NCBI RefSeq assembly: GCF_003473485.1
Contig: NC_053043.1
Coordinates: 19,408,001 to 19,472,000, forward strand
Origin: Medicago truncatula
Taxonomy: Eukaryota; Streptophyta; Magnoliopsida; Fabales; Fabaceae
Reading direction: 5' to 3'
Length of the DNA: 64,000 nt
Position 1 is the first letter of the stretch; every line of letters starts with the position of its first letter. Made by a program: the position numbers and the translations under genes. Below are positions 12,701-24,324 of the stretch, one piece after another. A model generated the notes under the pieces. That model worked only from the letters and a program-made list of their open reading frames with translations. It made no database searches and was not told the DNA's origin.

Positions 12701-15698
12701 TTCACATTTTTTCTTTACCCACAGGGTCTTTTTTTAGGCATTGTCATCACTGGAGTTTTTATTCATTTTCAAACACCTGTTTTTATGTGCCTACTTCCCC
12801 CGTTTTCAAATCTTTTGTCCAGTCCTACATTTCTCTTTGAATCTAATATCACTGCTGCGAACTTCACAGATGTTATCATCCATGCCTTCATTAGATTACT
12901 TACCATCTTTGCTCAGGTCCCTCCATAAACATCACCACTCTCTTCTAGTAATATTTCATCTAGTTTAAGTCTTGCACTGGGTATTGGGTTTGATACCCTT
13001 ATATCTTCTAAATACGAGTCTCACACCTATTGCAAATTGTGAAACTAACCATCTCGATGGCATGATTTTCCCAACATAAAAAATCAATCGATCTCCAACG
13101 CTTGACCCACCTCTCCATCTCAGTTTACAGCATCCTCATACCTTCATTCACTTATGAATGACCTGGTTCAAAGTTTGACTGCATATATATGCCTATATGT
13201 TTGGTGTCTCGTCCCCTGTAAATGAGCTATGTCTTCTTCACAAATACTTCTCTATGGGGAATCTCCAGTGTCAAATTCATGCATAGAGTAGGGGTACAAT
13301 ATTTATTATTCCTAATTAAAGGCTCCTATGAATCTTCTCATTTGGTCCCTTCACCACCCCAATGTTGGTTGTAGATGCATTTGACATTTTGTCACATGGT
13401 TTTTAATCATGCAAAAACTGGTTGCAATGAGGAAATGCTCGCACAAAGCCCATGAAACACCAACAACTTTGTCATGCCCTAAGCAGGGTCATGCACACCC
13501 TTTGTGAACTTCTTTTCATTGAGAGCTTTGTCCATGTCTCATATATGATACATCAACTTTGTTTATTGAAGGTAGATGAACAGACTCCTTTAGAGTGTGT
13601 TTGGATGAGGTAATTGAGAAATTTTAAAGAATTAGAATTCTAGGCAATTTAAATGATTCAATTAAATTACTTTCATTTCTCAATACTTTTGTTTGGATGA
13701 AGAAATAAAAAATTTCATTGTCGTAATTTTTGGGCAACTTTTATAAATATTATTTTTTTTGGGCCAAATTTGAAAATTGAATTAGGGATCAATTTGTAAA
13801 TTTCAAAAAATTTTAGGGGTCACATTATAATTTTTGAAAAATTTGAGGGGTCAATTTCTGGATACATCAACTTATTTGAATTCCCTCAAAACATTCCCCC
13901 ATCCAAACACAATCTTAGGGATCGATCTTCTTTGAACTCTAGATAAAATCTTCAAAGGATAAAATTGAATACAAGTTACAACTGTGTTTTTCTTTTCCCA
14001 CTTGAATCCAGCTATACCAACGACAAACCCAAAAATTATTTAAGGAACTTAAAATAACCGACTTCCACATCAGATTCCAAGTGGCATCAAATGTGCCATA
14101 TGGGGATGAGTACTGAAACAACAATAATTTATGGTATTCCATCAGTCACCTCGTCACTTGGGGATTACATACAACTCTTAGCTTTTGGAAGAAATAAAAC
14201 AGTGTAAATAGGGACTAAAAATAAAAACTCACATGTCGGTGAGGACGGAAGTTAGTTAAGCCAAATTTTATAAGAAATCCAGAACTATTAAAAAATTAAT
14301 TATATTGTCGGTGCTTTTCTTCCTTTCATGAGACTATTCTGCTTGAATTATGTTTGATGGTGCATTGAGTTCCTATCTTAATTTGTTTCACTGTCTGGTC
14401 TCAGAATGGATATGATGTAATGCAAACCCAAGCCATGGTTGGTGGCTACCAAGGGGAATGGCAGCAGGAGTACCAGTATGCTGAACAACTGGCTTACCCT
14501 GATCAATATCTTCAGCAAAATATGCAGGGTTATGATGTCCAACCAGATGCAAATATTCCACAAGATCCACGCTTTATGACTCAAGAAGAGAAGGATCGAG
14601 GTTTAGGATCAGTTTTTAAACGAGATGATGGGAGACTTCAACAGCTGAGGGAGAAAGATGCTCGTGAGAAAGATCCTAACTTCATCTCAGAGAGTTACTC
14701 TGAATGTTACCCTGGGTATCAAGAATATAACCGTGAGGTAGTGGACAGTGATGATGAAGCTGACTTGTCCAAAATGGATATGGGAGGAAGGGTAAGTAAC
14801 ATTTGCTTTTCTCATGTGGGAACTTCTTGTATTTCTTTTTATTTAGTTGAAGTGGTGTCCAATATATCTTTTTTTTTCTTTTTGGTGGGGTGCGCCAAGC
14901 TTATGCAATAGTGCAACGCATAAGTGACACTTGAGAAGCCCAATAGCAAGCTATTGAAGTGGCTTCTCCCCCTCAAAAAGGTAATTTAATATTGTGTGAC
15001 CCAATGGGTCACATATCAGTATTAAACTGATAAGAACAGATATTACACTTGATCTTAGCCAAAAGGCCGAGAAAGGTATAATGTCCAATATATCTTGTCA
15101 TTATTTCAGTAAACTATTTCATATAAATCAAAATAAAATAAAGCATAGTGATAATTATACGTTGATACTTGCATTTATCTAAAAATAGCTACTACAGAAA
15201 AATAATTTTGATAAACTTGCTTATCGGCCATGGTGGTGGATTTTTTGCTTTCCGTCATGGCCAACTTTGTGAAGGATGGCGGCGCCATACTCGTGTATGG
15301 TGGCGCCATATTTCATCCGGTATGTCAGATTTTGGGCTTTCCTCCATGGTCTGCCATCGACAGCATTGCTATAACCAATTGATGTGTTGAAATATCCAAT
15401 ACTGAAATGTGCATTCTGACAGGCAAAGGGCCGACTTCATAGATGGGATTTTGAAACTGAAGAGGAATGGGCTACTTACAACGAGCAGAAGGAAGCAATG
15501 CCAAAAGCTGCATTCCAGTTTGGTGTGAAGATGCAAGATGGTCGGAAAACCAGAAAGCAAAACAAGGACCAGAAGCTCAACAATGATTTGCACAAAATCA
15601 ACAAGATACTCTCAAGAAAGAAGATGGATAAGGAAGGGGGCGGTGAAGGTGGCGATTATGATGATGAGCCAACCCCTGGAAAGAAGGTTCGAGTATGA
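6718..15698 (+). CDS. SMU2: RED/IK family spliceosome-associated protein (SMU2-like)
   Basis: The product is the plant RED (IK) homologue, a nuclear partner of SMU1 that acts with the spliceosome in splice-site choice; this role is known from the family. Eleven coding exons keep one frame: 6718-6764, 6881-7018, 7263-7312, 9313-9424, 9534-9582, 9708-9797, 11494-11562, 11650-11773, 12105-12463, 14405-14791, 15423-15698. All introns are GT-AG. The predicted protein has 566 aa. Residues ~15-230 form the RED_N region ('PKYRDRAKERR', 'NPDYEQTELGFHAVAPPG', 'YLGGDVEHTHLVKGLDYAL'). A lysine-rich run ends exon 8. Exon 9 is proline-rich and acidic, exon 10 is rich in Gln and Tyr, and residues ~476-566 form RED_C ('RLHRWDFETEEEWATYNEQK') with a basic tail. 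The long Arg-Glu/Asp dipeptide run of animal RED is absent. The ATG at 6718 follows a telo-box leader. Several introns hold repeats, but the frame is intact and the gene looks functional. Confidence 0.95.
7440..7625 (+). mobile_element. RTE-type LINE 3' remnant in RED intron 3
   Basis: Read forward with frame repairs, this encodes the C-terminal 'GR-KTI-ETI-KDLDI' and 'IYDRTL-CRLIHVADPT' blocks that end the open reading frame of plant RTE-like non-LTR elements. The same blocks occur at 17575-17800 on the other strand. It is a dead, heavily 5'-truncated copy. Confidence 0.65.
7633..7945 (+). repeat. Imperfect ~100-bp tandem repeat, three units, in RED intron 3
   Basis: Units start at about 7638, 7739 and 7839 with 'GTTCTAAAAGCTGTCTTGG' or a close variant and share 'TTGTCAA-TGGC-GC' and 'TTTAATGAAA-TTTAACA' blocks. 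Divergence between units is roughly 20%. Parts of a further unit appear near 7370 and 7980-8060. Confidence 0.8.
10998..11178. mobile_element. 181-bp MITE in RED intron 6
   Basis: Ends are GGGTTT...AAACCC, with the longer inverted motif 'AACATGTGCAA-TTGCACATG' at both sides. The direct repeat TAATAATAA flanks it at 10989-10997 and 11179-11187, consistent with a 9-bp MULE-type target duplication. The flank is itself a simple repeat, so the exact duplication is uncertain. Confidence 0.75.
12464..13590. other. RED intron 9, first part: no gene recognised
   Basis: A pyrimidine-rich intron segment. Overlapping open frames at 12519-12968 are low-complexity (Phe/Ser/His-rich) and contain no domain. 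Nothing here supports a nested gene. Confidence 0.5.
13596..13915. mobile_element. ~320-bp terminal-inverted-repeat MITE in RED intron 9
   Basis: Starts with 'AGAGTGTGTTTGGATG' and ends with 'CATCCAAACACAATCT', inverted copies of each other. The internal arms ('aattttaaagaattagaatt' against 'aatt-ccctcaaaac') are weakly paired. The 'GTGTTTGGATG' end is typical of several plant hAT-like MITEs. No clear target duplication was seen. Confidence 0.6.
14884..15079 (-). pseudogene. Retroposed U2 snRNA (processed pseudogene) in RED intron 10
   Basis: The reverse complement starts ATACCTTTCTCGGCCTTTTG and continues through the highly conserved U2 5' half to a 196-base end at CACCCCACC, the normal length of plant U2. 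An A-rich tail follows on the minus strand (T/C run at 14869-14883 on plus). The 15-base direct repeat TGTCCAATATATCTT stands on both sides (14856-14870 and 15082-15096). Full-length RNA, A tail and ~15-bp target duplication are the signature of LINE-driven retroposition. The branch-site pairing segment reads GTAATA where functional U2 has GTAGTA, one base is missing in the following stem region, and the Sm-site area is altered. No plant USE (RTCCCACATCG) was found upstream. It is therefore most likely not expressed as functional U2. Confidence 0.92.
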
Positions 15699-15900
15699 GT
15701 CCTGTTCACCAGACTGTAATGTAGTATTATTTTTTTGGTAGAATGTAATGTAATATTTATATGATGAGATGTGTATTCAATTTATATCTATCTTAAGATG
15801 GTGATGTAATGAAATTTATATTTTTTTCCCCTCTTCGAAACTTAGTTGAGGTTGTTTTCTCATGTTCATAGAATGAAAATATTGGTCTCTACCAAAAAAA
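15699..15900 (+). other. RED/SMU2 3' UTR region
   Basis: After the TGA the sequence is T-rich with overlapping plant-type polyadenylation elements ('TGTAATGTAATATTTATATG' at ~15749-15768 and 'AATGAAAAT' at ~15872). It reaches an A run at ~15895-15906. The exact cleavage site cannot be fixed without transcripts. Confidence 0.5.
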
Positions 15901-15906
15901 AAAAAA

Positions 15907-17065
15907 TGAAAATAATTGGCATAAATATGAACTGGGTATCTAACTTCTACCAGTTTTCATGAAAACTGAGGACATAAATTTATGTCTGGCTGTTGAATAA
16001 GTGCTGATTGGCTGGATCATGGAGTTTACTCGTCTAGTGTGTTAATTTTGTCGACGACTGTTAATATTATTGAGATATAAAAAGCAATTTGTTCCTTAAA
16101 AAAAAAAAAAGCAATTTGCAACCTTTTTTACGAATAAGCAAAGGATTTTTTTTCCCAATTCCTTTGAAATTATTTCATGAATTTTTATTTTCTCATTCAT
16201 GTCATTCATTCGTGATTTGTTTTATATTCGTGAAATTATTGTGAATGAAAACTTGATAGTGCAAGCAGAAGAAACAGTCACCAAATAGAATGAACTGATG
16301 GTAGTGCCATAACTGTGGTAGTAGCAACAATAGAGAGATTTGGATGAAGTTTCAATCTTGATGCACTGTTAAAACTTAAGGGGTGAACCTCTTTGAATTT
16401 CTTCTATTATGAATGTAAAAACACGTATTAAGAGAGATACATTAGTTTACCATAAATTTTTATTGGCAAACATTTTTAGTTTGTTGCTAGTGTAGGAGCA
16501 GGATCTTGCACATGTTTATCACTCCCTTCAGATTCAATTATAAAAAAAAGTAACTAATTAATTACTTATAGATAAAGAAACAAGGGTGTTAAAAAAAACC
16601 AAGGAACCAAACTGGAGAACCACACCAAAGTGAATCAGTTTTAAGCTGAAACGGTTCAAAACATTGAGTATTGGCTAATATTAAGCAACCATTGGCTACT
16701 ATGTTATATATAAAGCTTAACAGTCCTAAAAGAATAGTTAAGCCACCACAATACTTCTGAACCATGCCAAATCATTTGTAATTTTTGTGGCAAAAATTTT
16801 AACATCACAACTATTGGCTAATATTGCTTGCTATTCTGCAGATCTTTTACAACATAAATAAAAACAATGACAACAAATATTTGATTCAGGAAAACACCTA
16901 CTGAATAAATCATCGCGCTTCCACTTTGACATTTTGGATCAACTCCATAAAAAAGTATTCAGAAAACGGGCATTGTCACGAGTGAAATTCTAATCTTAGC
17001 AAGTAACAATAGCAATAGAGGGGTCTCATGAGCACCATTGCACCAATATCAACATTGTTCACTTG
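15907..17065. other. Spacer between convergent RED and SLD5 genes
   Basis: AT-rich, without a recognised gene. It must contain the 3' UTRs of both convergent genes. Confidence 0.5.
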
Positions 17066-19899
17066 TCATAGTAGATCAATTTTCCCACTCTCTACAAGTG
17101 GTTTTATCGACTTGTAACATATGAAGTAAAGGACATCAGGCTCCATCTCAAACAGCTTCGACCTGCCAGCATACCAGCATAATCAAATTAAACGGCTTTC
17201 TAACTTTTAAAAAACAGCAGAACAAATTCATGCGAGGAAAAGATAATTGCCTGTCGTCAACAGGTCCATCTTCAAGTTGAATTCCTGTGAGATATTCTTT
17301 ACTTCTACACAAAACAAATGTGTCTAGTCTGGGTTCTGGGACTGAAACATTCAAAACAAATTGTCATTGTAGATGGTTCGTTTATGTCAGGAGACATCCT
17401 AGTGTCAAAGACATAACATAAAAAAAGACAGCATGACTATAGTAAAGCAGATCCAAACCCTCAATTAGGAAGAGTGAAAACACAAATGGCAAAAAACGAG
17501 GGAAAAGCCTCTCTAATATGGTTTTTCATGGAAAGGAATCTACAATAATTTAAATGCACGCGCAACAACTAAGCCTTATCCCACTAAGTGGAGTTGGCTA
17601 CATGGATTAAACGACGACAGAATGTTCTATCAAATACCATATTTCTATCCAAATCATTAATCTCTAGATCTTTCTCAATAGTTTCTCTTATAGTTTTTCT
17701 AGGTCTTCCTCTATCTCTAGTGATTTGACTCCCCTCCATCTGATCTACTCTCTTTACTACAGAATCCGCAGGTCTTCTCTTTACATGACTTCTGTCCAAC
17801 TGTAGTTATTATCAGTGAAGCGACAAGGTTTATAAGATAGCCAGTCGCAAGCAGTAATATAGTTTGTTAGGTGTTGCCCAGTGCTAAGCTTATTCAGAGA
17901 ACAGATGCTCTCTTCCCACTATCTTCTTCAGATCCAAATATAACAGAACCCATCACACAAATGATCCATCTCTCTCTGCCACATCAACATTTTTTTCCCT
18001 CACCCTTCTTATGTTTCCTAACATAAACTCTCCACACTGTAGGTTTTAGGCAGCTCATGTGCTAACTGCACATTTTGGCCCACACCCTCATTTGGCCCTT
18101 CTCTTTTCAATTTTCTAGGTTTGCATGGTTAATGAATCTTTTCAAATTTCTAGGTTTCCATGGTTAATGAAAGATTCTGAATGTAAAAATGACTTTTGAG
18201 AATTAGCTATCAAAATATTCAAAATTAAGCACAACCAAAGGTCATTAAGTGCTTACAGGGATATATAAATAATCTCTATAGCCATCACCATAAAGTATTA
18301 CATCAAAATCATTTAGCATCATCCTGATTTGGTAATGGAAGGATGAACAGCCTAAGGGATTCATGCACTTTAAAACAACTTCAAGTCAAATATGCAAAGA
18401 AAGCTACAAAGCATAAAGTTTATAAAATGTTGAAAAAATAGTGCTACAAGAAATGATCATCATACTTTGAGTTTAATTCATTCAATCCAATCATTCCAAA
18501 ATCTTTCATATTGCTTGCCAAAATGCTAGCAAGAAATTTTCTCTCAAGACTGGTTTCAGAAAAATCAAATTTGAATACCTAGAGTCCTAGACAGACACAA
18601 AATGGTCCATAAGAAATAACAAAACCAAAAATGACAACTAATAATGGTAAATTACCCATGTCATCCTCTTCACTAATGACAGATTGTCTCTCGTAAGACT
18701 GATAATTTTCAGGCAGTTTCGATAGAACACTGCTCTCCAGATGTTCCTTCAGGTCATCTGTGCACCTGCACCCAGAAAACTAGATTAAAAAACCCCAACT
18801 AGCCTACTTTGCTATCTTTTAAAACGCATTGAGTCAGAAAAATTTCTTGTTAAAACACATTGAGCTATCTTTTACAACACATTGGATAGCCTTACCTTTC
18901 AGTGAAAAGTTTCTCATCCCTAGAAAGCCTGTTCCAAAGTTCTTGAGTTTTTCGGATGTGGAACATGTACTTTTCGATCTGCAATATAAATATGGTTGTA
19001 AAATTAAAACAAAAATCAATCTAGTGAATACAGCAATAGGTCATGCTATCAGTATTCAAATATTTCAACAATTAACGTGTATCTTAATTCCATAAAACCT
19101 ATGATACAGGTAGAAACTAAGGTGGTAAAAAATATTATCTCGCAAAATAGAGGCTATACCGAAAATCATATTTCAATCTAGTTAAAGATTAATAAGGCCG
19201 CTGTTAATACTTGAGGGTAAGGCAACAATAAATTATTGGTTCGTTTTTCTTAATTTCTATCAAATGAACTAATTTAGACTTAATAGTAAACACCCATAAA
19301 TAATCCTATTGCTTTGAGTGTAAAAGCTAAAAGCTTATGACTGATTACCTTCAGGATGCGGATGCGAAGATATGACCTTAATAGAAATAAGGTTCTATCT
19401 AAGTCCATCTGATACAGAGATACTGAAAGAGGGTCACTACCAACAGACAATTTCTCCTCCACAGTTTCTTCCTGTAAAAGGAGAAAAACACATTTATTAA
19501 ATGTGAAGTAACTAGGAAAACCACCAAAACATCAATGAAAGGTTACTAATGAATGAAAAACCAACAATAAGAAATTTACGTTTCTTTTCTCACTTCAAAA
19601 TTTTTTATAAAAAAACTTGAACTTTATATCCATGTCTTCAAAATTGAAATTCATTTCAGTTGGTAAGCTATGATAAGAAATCACAAAAAGTAAAAGGTAA
19701 TGAGTTTTCGAAACGTTACCATCAATTCAATCTGTCCTTTGACGCGGTTGATCAAATCAGATTCAAAACGAAGAATCTCGGGGGCTGCCTTTTCGTTACG
19801 CCATGCTCGCTTGAGAAGCTCAACATCAGTGGTTGAAATCAAGGCATCATAATCATCAGCGAGCGATGATTGTTCTCCTTCCGCAGATCTTGAACCCAT
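17066..19899 (-). CDS. SLD5: DNA replication complex GINS protein SLD5
   Basis: SLD5 is one of the four GINS subunits that, with CDC45 and MCM2-7, form the replicative helicase; this is family knowledge. Coding exons on the minus strand: 19899-19720, 19471-19349, 18978-18896, 18765-18656, 17341-17251, 17162-17066. They join in frame to 227 aa, the normal SLD5 size. Visible features are the N-terminal 'DDYDALISTTDVELLKRAWRNEK' region (residues ~16-38, shown in part), the helical A domain ('LDRTLFLLRSYLRIRILKIEKY', ~83-104) and the C-terminal B domain ending 'YKSIKPLVESGKIDLL'. Five donors are GT or unambiguous; the donor after exon 5 reads CAG|GCAATT, so intron 5 is read as a GC-AG intron. Intron 4 (17342-18655) carries an RTE remnant. 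The start ATG follows a 5'-UTR intron (see 19994-21095). Confidence 0.95.
17575..17800 (-). mobile_element. RTE-type LINE 3' remnant in SLD5 intron 4
   Basis: The open stretch 17584-17799 encodes 'RRPADSVVKRVDQMEGSQ', 'RGRPRKTIRETIEKDLEIND' and 'RRLIHVA', the conserved C-terminal tail of plant RTE-like LINEs. It is a better preserved relative of the remnant at 7440-7625. The rest of the element is missing. Confidence 0.8.
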
Positions 19900-19993
19900 T
19901 GATCAAAATTTACAATGAAAATGTTCTGCAAGTGTTATTTTTCAATTTTGTTGCTCAGTGCTATTCAATGAAAAGAACCAAGAGCATGGCCAC

Positions 19994-21095
19994 CTGAAAA
20001 GAGTTAAGCAGAGAATGTGTTAATGTGTTTTTTGTTCTAACCTCATTAGATACAGTGATGAAACATGAACAGTGTCAGAATGATGTTCGACAGCGGTCAA
20101 ACTACTGATAATTAAATAATTTTTAATTTTTTTTAATACAATATATAAGGTTTTAAGTAGAGGTCCGTGACCACAGTCTGGACTGCGACGTAATAACTTT
20201 TTATGTTAGTGAAATCCAACGCGGTCGTGACTGAATCTGCATTGATAATATTCTAATTAAATAATTGATATAGTCCCATAAGTACAACTTGGTAAAAGAC
20301 TACAGACACATTTTGATATGTTGGGGCACCGGTTCGAACCCACAGTTTCCAACTTCTTGGCACTAAGTGCACTCTCAACGACATAACATGGTAGAGTTAA
20401 ACATGGTAGCCATAAACATTGTCATCAAACATGCTACAAAATGTACTACCCATAAACCACATCTTTCATGCATCTAGCCTCCACAAATTACTACACTTCA
20501 GGTACTGATTTTTTAAGATGGCCACCCATTATTTTCTCAAATTCAGATGCAAATCCCACACCATTTTATTCAACATAGCAATATTATTAAATCCTCCCAA
20601 TTAAAGAATCATATACATGCCTTAAAATAGTATAGCAGAAGAATAAAAAGATCAAAACGCAAAAAACAACAAAAGGGAAACAAACTACAAACTAGACGAG
20701 AGACATTAATCATGCTTCCATGAAATTTCAAATTCCTTTCCTTGATTTGAACACATTTTGCAAAGGTAAAAACTAAAATGTGACATGAACTAAAAAAATG
20801 CTATTTTTTTTTCGTCTCTATGGACTAAAAACAAAATTCTGAATATTCATAACAATTATTTACTTAATTAACCCTAAAATAAACGGAGAAAAAGAACAGT
20901 AACAAGTAACATAAAAAAACGATTCAACAGAAGCAGAGATCAGCAATTTCACAATGAATCATCAATTTTCACAGAATATATAGAATACAAATCTCTCAAT
21001 TTTCAATTTCTAGGATTCAATTTTCCCCCAATTAATAAAGAAGAAACATAGCATAGTTTGAATTAAATGAATATGACAATTGAAAACAAACAAAC
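19994..21095 (-). other. Predicted 5'-UTR intron of SLD5
   Basis: On the minus strand, ATTCAG|GTTTGT at 21096/21095 is a strong donor and CTTTTCAG|GTGGCC at 19994/19993 a strong acceptor, 94 bases before the SLD5 ATG. The upstream exon would be the CT-rich leader ending at 21096 (CTCTCTCTCTCTCGC). The intron contains no gene I recognise. The call rests on splice signals only. Confidence 0.6.
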
Positions 21096-21261
21096 CTGAA
21101 TGGATGCGAGAGAGAGAGAGAGAAGTGCTGGCGCTGGAAGAAGAAGAAGAATGACGAAGAGAATTGGGGTGAGGGTGAGAGACGAAAGTGGGGGTGCAAT
21201 TAACAACACCCTATCGACTAAATTGACTGAAAATGAAATATTTCAACGGTGGGTGACTTTC

Positions 21262-21300
21262 GTGCGGCGGGAGAGAAGAATGCGCGGGAGAAAAGAAGGG
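21262..21300 (-). promoter_or_regulatory. Two E2F-like sites upstream of SLD5
   Basis: On the minus strand TCTCCCGCGC and TCTCCCGCCG occur 20-odd bases apart, each one base off the plant E2F consensus TTTCCCGC. They lie at or just upstream of the likely SLD5 transcription start. Replication-licensing genes are commonly E2F-controlled in plants; here the link is inferred. Confidence 0.4.
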
Positions 21301-21314
21301 ATGCTTTTTTTAGG

Positions 21315-22168
21315 ATCCGGATTGTATAACTTTATTATAGAGGGAAAATTATGTAACTTTGAGTCAATATCCATCACTGGATAAATCCTATGGTCCAAAT
21401 TTTGACATGTGTCCTAGTCATTTTTTATGTTAAAAAACAAAAACAAAAACAAATTAGATTGAGAGACTATAACCATTTTCACAACCCGTTCTTCCTCTCT
21501 ACCCTTCCTCGTTTTCGTTTTGATTTGTTCACAAATTGGATTGGATCTAAAAAAAGGAGATATTGAAGAAAATACATTGTATACATACACACCAACATAC
21601 ATTAATTACACAGACGAAATACTCACACCAACATGAAAACAACCATGGTTACACAATAATCACAAGAAATACAATCAATCATGCTAGCTGCTTCTACAAT
21701 AAAAAGAAAGTTAAATGGGTATTGACATTGATGAGAATGAAATCCATTCAATTTAATGGGTTATGATTTTCTAAATTATCTTCTCTAGTATTTTTAAAAT
21801 CCATTCAACGTGCTAAATCAGAATCATCTTGATAGTAAAAAAGAATTGAGACATTAAAATGAAAACGAGTATTTCAAATTTCATTGAGCATTGATTTTTA
21901 CCCAGTAAACACTGAACAGATTCGCGGTGAAAATGATGGCGCACAACAACCAAGACGGCGGCCAGCGGCGGAGATAGCGGCCAGGTACAGTAAAATGGGT
22001 ACTGATTTGTGAAATGGTGGGTCTATCAATCTAATTTTGTTTTTATTTTTTAACATAGAAAAAGAATAAGACATGTGTTTAAATCTGAGCCATGAGATGA
22101 ATCCAATGATGGATATTGACTCAAAGTTACATAACTTTTCCTCCATAAAGTTATACAATCCAAATCTT
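21315..22168. mobile_element. ~850-bp MULE-type terminal-inverted-repeat element
   Basis: The left arm (~21315-21480: 'ggattgtataactttatta', 'actttgagtcaatatccat') and right arm (~22010-22168) are inverted copies of ~155 bp. TTTTTTAGG stands on both sides (21306-21314 and 22169-22177), matching a 9-bp duplication. The interior has no transposase. It sits directly upstream of the SLD5 leader. Confidence 0.8.
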
Positions 22169-22177
22169 TTTTTTAGG

Positions 22178-23187
22178 GATTTAAAAACGGCGAAGGCTTC
22201 AGTGCGCGAGTAATTTATGTCACCTACAGTGCGAGACTACTGATCTGTTGGATTAAAATAGGCTTCAATGGACTTCTTCACCTCTCTTCTACACTATATT
22301 TGAGTAGTTCATGCTTTTACAACGCAATGATGACAATGTTCACGCGCAGTCGGTTCAATTACGTGGTATCATTTGCAAATCGATATCACAACACAGGTGA
22401 CATTTATTTACACCTAAAAATAATTATTTTGTTAGTCGAAATCGACAAATACCCTACTAAAGGTTAAACAAGTTTTCCCCAATAGACGAAAAGTCAATTG
22501 AGTGCTATTTTTACCAAACAAGGATTGTCAAATTCTTTCTTGAGTCTACTGGCTAGTATGTGGGTCTTGAAGACATCAGACTAAGTCAAAGCTCAGGTAG
22601 AAATTAACATTGAGGCACTAAACCAATGCTCACCGATTATAGCGCCACAAGAAGCGATAAACGAAGCATGTTTTGAGGAAGTGCTCTGCACTTTGGACCT
22701 TGTCAACGGATCATGTTGTGAAGTCGAAAGCTGATAGACAAACATAGGGCTCCACGAACACCTCAACGAGGATAAACTCGTGCTCTACCCACATAATTAG
22801 CCAAACAAGGTTGTACACCACATAGCCTCCAGGAATAGATTTGGCTACCAATACTTACTATGTACAATGTATTCGGTAGAAAATTAATCAACACACAAGG
22901 TATTTTCTCTATTTTATCCATTTACCACTCTTCCATAATCTTAGTTTGTATGCATTTCTTAGTCTAGTAACGAAAAATTCAAAAACTATCATACTTAACG
23001 AAAGGGAATCAACTTCAATCCCTTAAAGAAAGAGAATCACAGTTGAGGACTTAAACTGATTCATCGACTAATCTCTAGCTTCATCAACAAAAATATATAC
23101 AAAATAAGATTATACTAGAATCTATACTGTTTTAGTACCTATGATCAATTATTCAATTAATTAATTAAGGATTGACCATTATTAATT
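22178..23187. other. Spacer, no gene recognised
   Basis: No open frame with a recognisable product. Moderately higher GC at 22560-22830 with broken frames may be old transposon sequence. Confidence 0.5.
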
Positions 23188-23472
23188 ACTCTCTCCGTCC
23201 CAAATTATATGACGTTTTGAGCATTTCACACATATTAAGAAATGTAATTAATATTGTGTGGAAAAGAAATATTATGAGTTGTTTTACAAAATTGTCCTTA
23301 ATAAATAATATGGGAAAGATAAATAAAAGACTTGAAAGAAGAGAGAGTAATAAATAGTTAAGATTATAATAGGAAAAGTAACATTAATGTTTCATTGGTA
23401 TTGTAAAGTGACATACAATTTGGAACAAATATTTTTTTCTAAAGTGACATACAATTTGGGACGGACGGAGTA
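23188..23472. mobile_element. Stowaway-like MITE ('CTCCGTCCC' ends)
   Basis: About 285 bp. The left end reads CTCTCTCCGTCCCAAATTAT and the right end ATAC-AATTTGGGACGGACGGAG, inverted copies, flanked by TA. The interior matches the elements at 4985-5250 and 57512-57785. The 'CTCCCTCCGTCCC' terminus is typical of Tc1/mariner-derived plant MITEs. Confidence 0.85.
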
Positions 23473-23789
23473 TATATTATGAATTATTATTAATTTAAAT
23501 TATTGTCCTGTGTTATTAAACACTAATGATCATTTATCAATGATTTCAACGTCAAATTTTATTTATCATCGATTTCATTGGACTATTTTTTTCCTAGTGA
23601 ACTATCATAGGTTTGACCATTCTGTCAAGCACAAAGAGAGGTCATGTCTCAACCGTTTAACTCTTTAAACATCACCTCATTAGATAAATGGTTTGATAAT
23701 TGGTGTGGAGAAAACCTGCATGGTAACGAGGATAGTCATCCCTCTTGTACTCGCTTTCTCTTAACGGCGATCTCTGTGATGCTAACTTG

Positions 23790-24042
23790 TACTCCCTCCG
23801 ACCCTTTTTGTAAGAATAGTTTACAACAATCGGAGGTATTAAGAAAAGTGTTTGAAATGGTAAATTTATCATAAATGTATGTTACTATTACCAAATTATC
23901 CTTTATTTATAGAGACATTTAATGTCTTTTTTTAGAAAAGAGTAATAAATGCATCTAAAATTTCGTAGATAGTTTTACATTTAGAGGATTTTTTTTTTGT
24001 TTGTAAAATAGTCTTATAGTAGTAAAAAGCAAGGAGGGAGTG
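23790..24042. mobile_element. Stowaway-like MITE
   Basis: Starts TACTCCCTCCGACCCTTTTT and ends AAGCAAGGAGGGAGTG. It is about 250 bp with no coding capacity. It breaks an older open stretch (23644-23790) of unknown origin. Confidence 0.75.
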
Positions 24043-24324
24043 TGTATGATTTTACATTGTTAAAGTTCTAACACCTAATTCATATATTGGCCCATAATTA
24101 TTCCAAAAAGAAACAAAATACTGATCCATACAGTGGCCAATAGTAGAACACATTTGAAAAAAGTGTATTCCCTCGCTGCTCCATACAACAATAATCCGAT
24201 TCCAACGTATAATTCCGTCTTCCAAGGTTACTTCAACTTCCCAACCTATATCCATTAATTATTCTCCTTAATTTAGGTTCATTTTCATTTTCATTTTCTC
24301 TATTCTTTTCATTTTCTTTGTAAC

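Noticed and set aside
12519..12968. Three overlapping open frames within RED intron 9
   Set aside because: Low-complexity Phe/Ser/His-rich translations, clean GT-AG intron around them, and no domain.
14884..15079. A functional U2 snRNA gene
   Set aside because: It has an A-rich tail, a 15-bp target duplication, a changed branch-site pairing segment and no upstream USE at the plant spacing; all point to a retroposed copy.
21100..21384. 94-codon plus-strand open frame
   Set aside because: It lies over the CT-rich leader and promoter of SLD5 on the opposite strand and is mostly Arg/Gly from the purine-rich complement; no motif.
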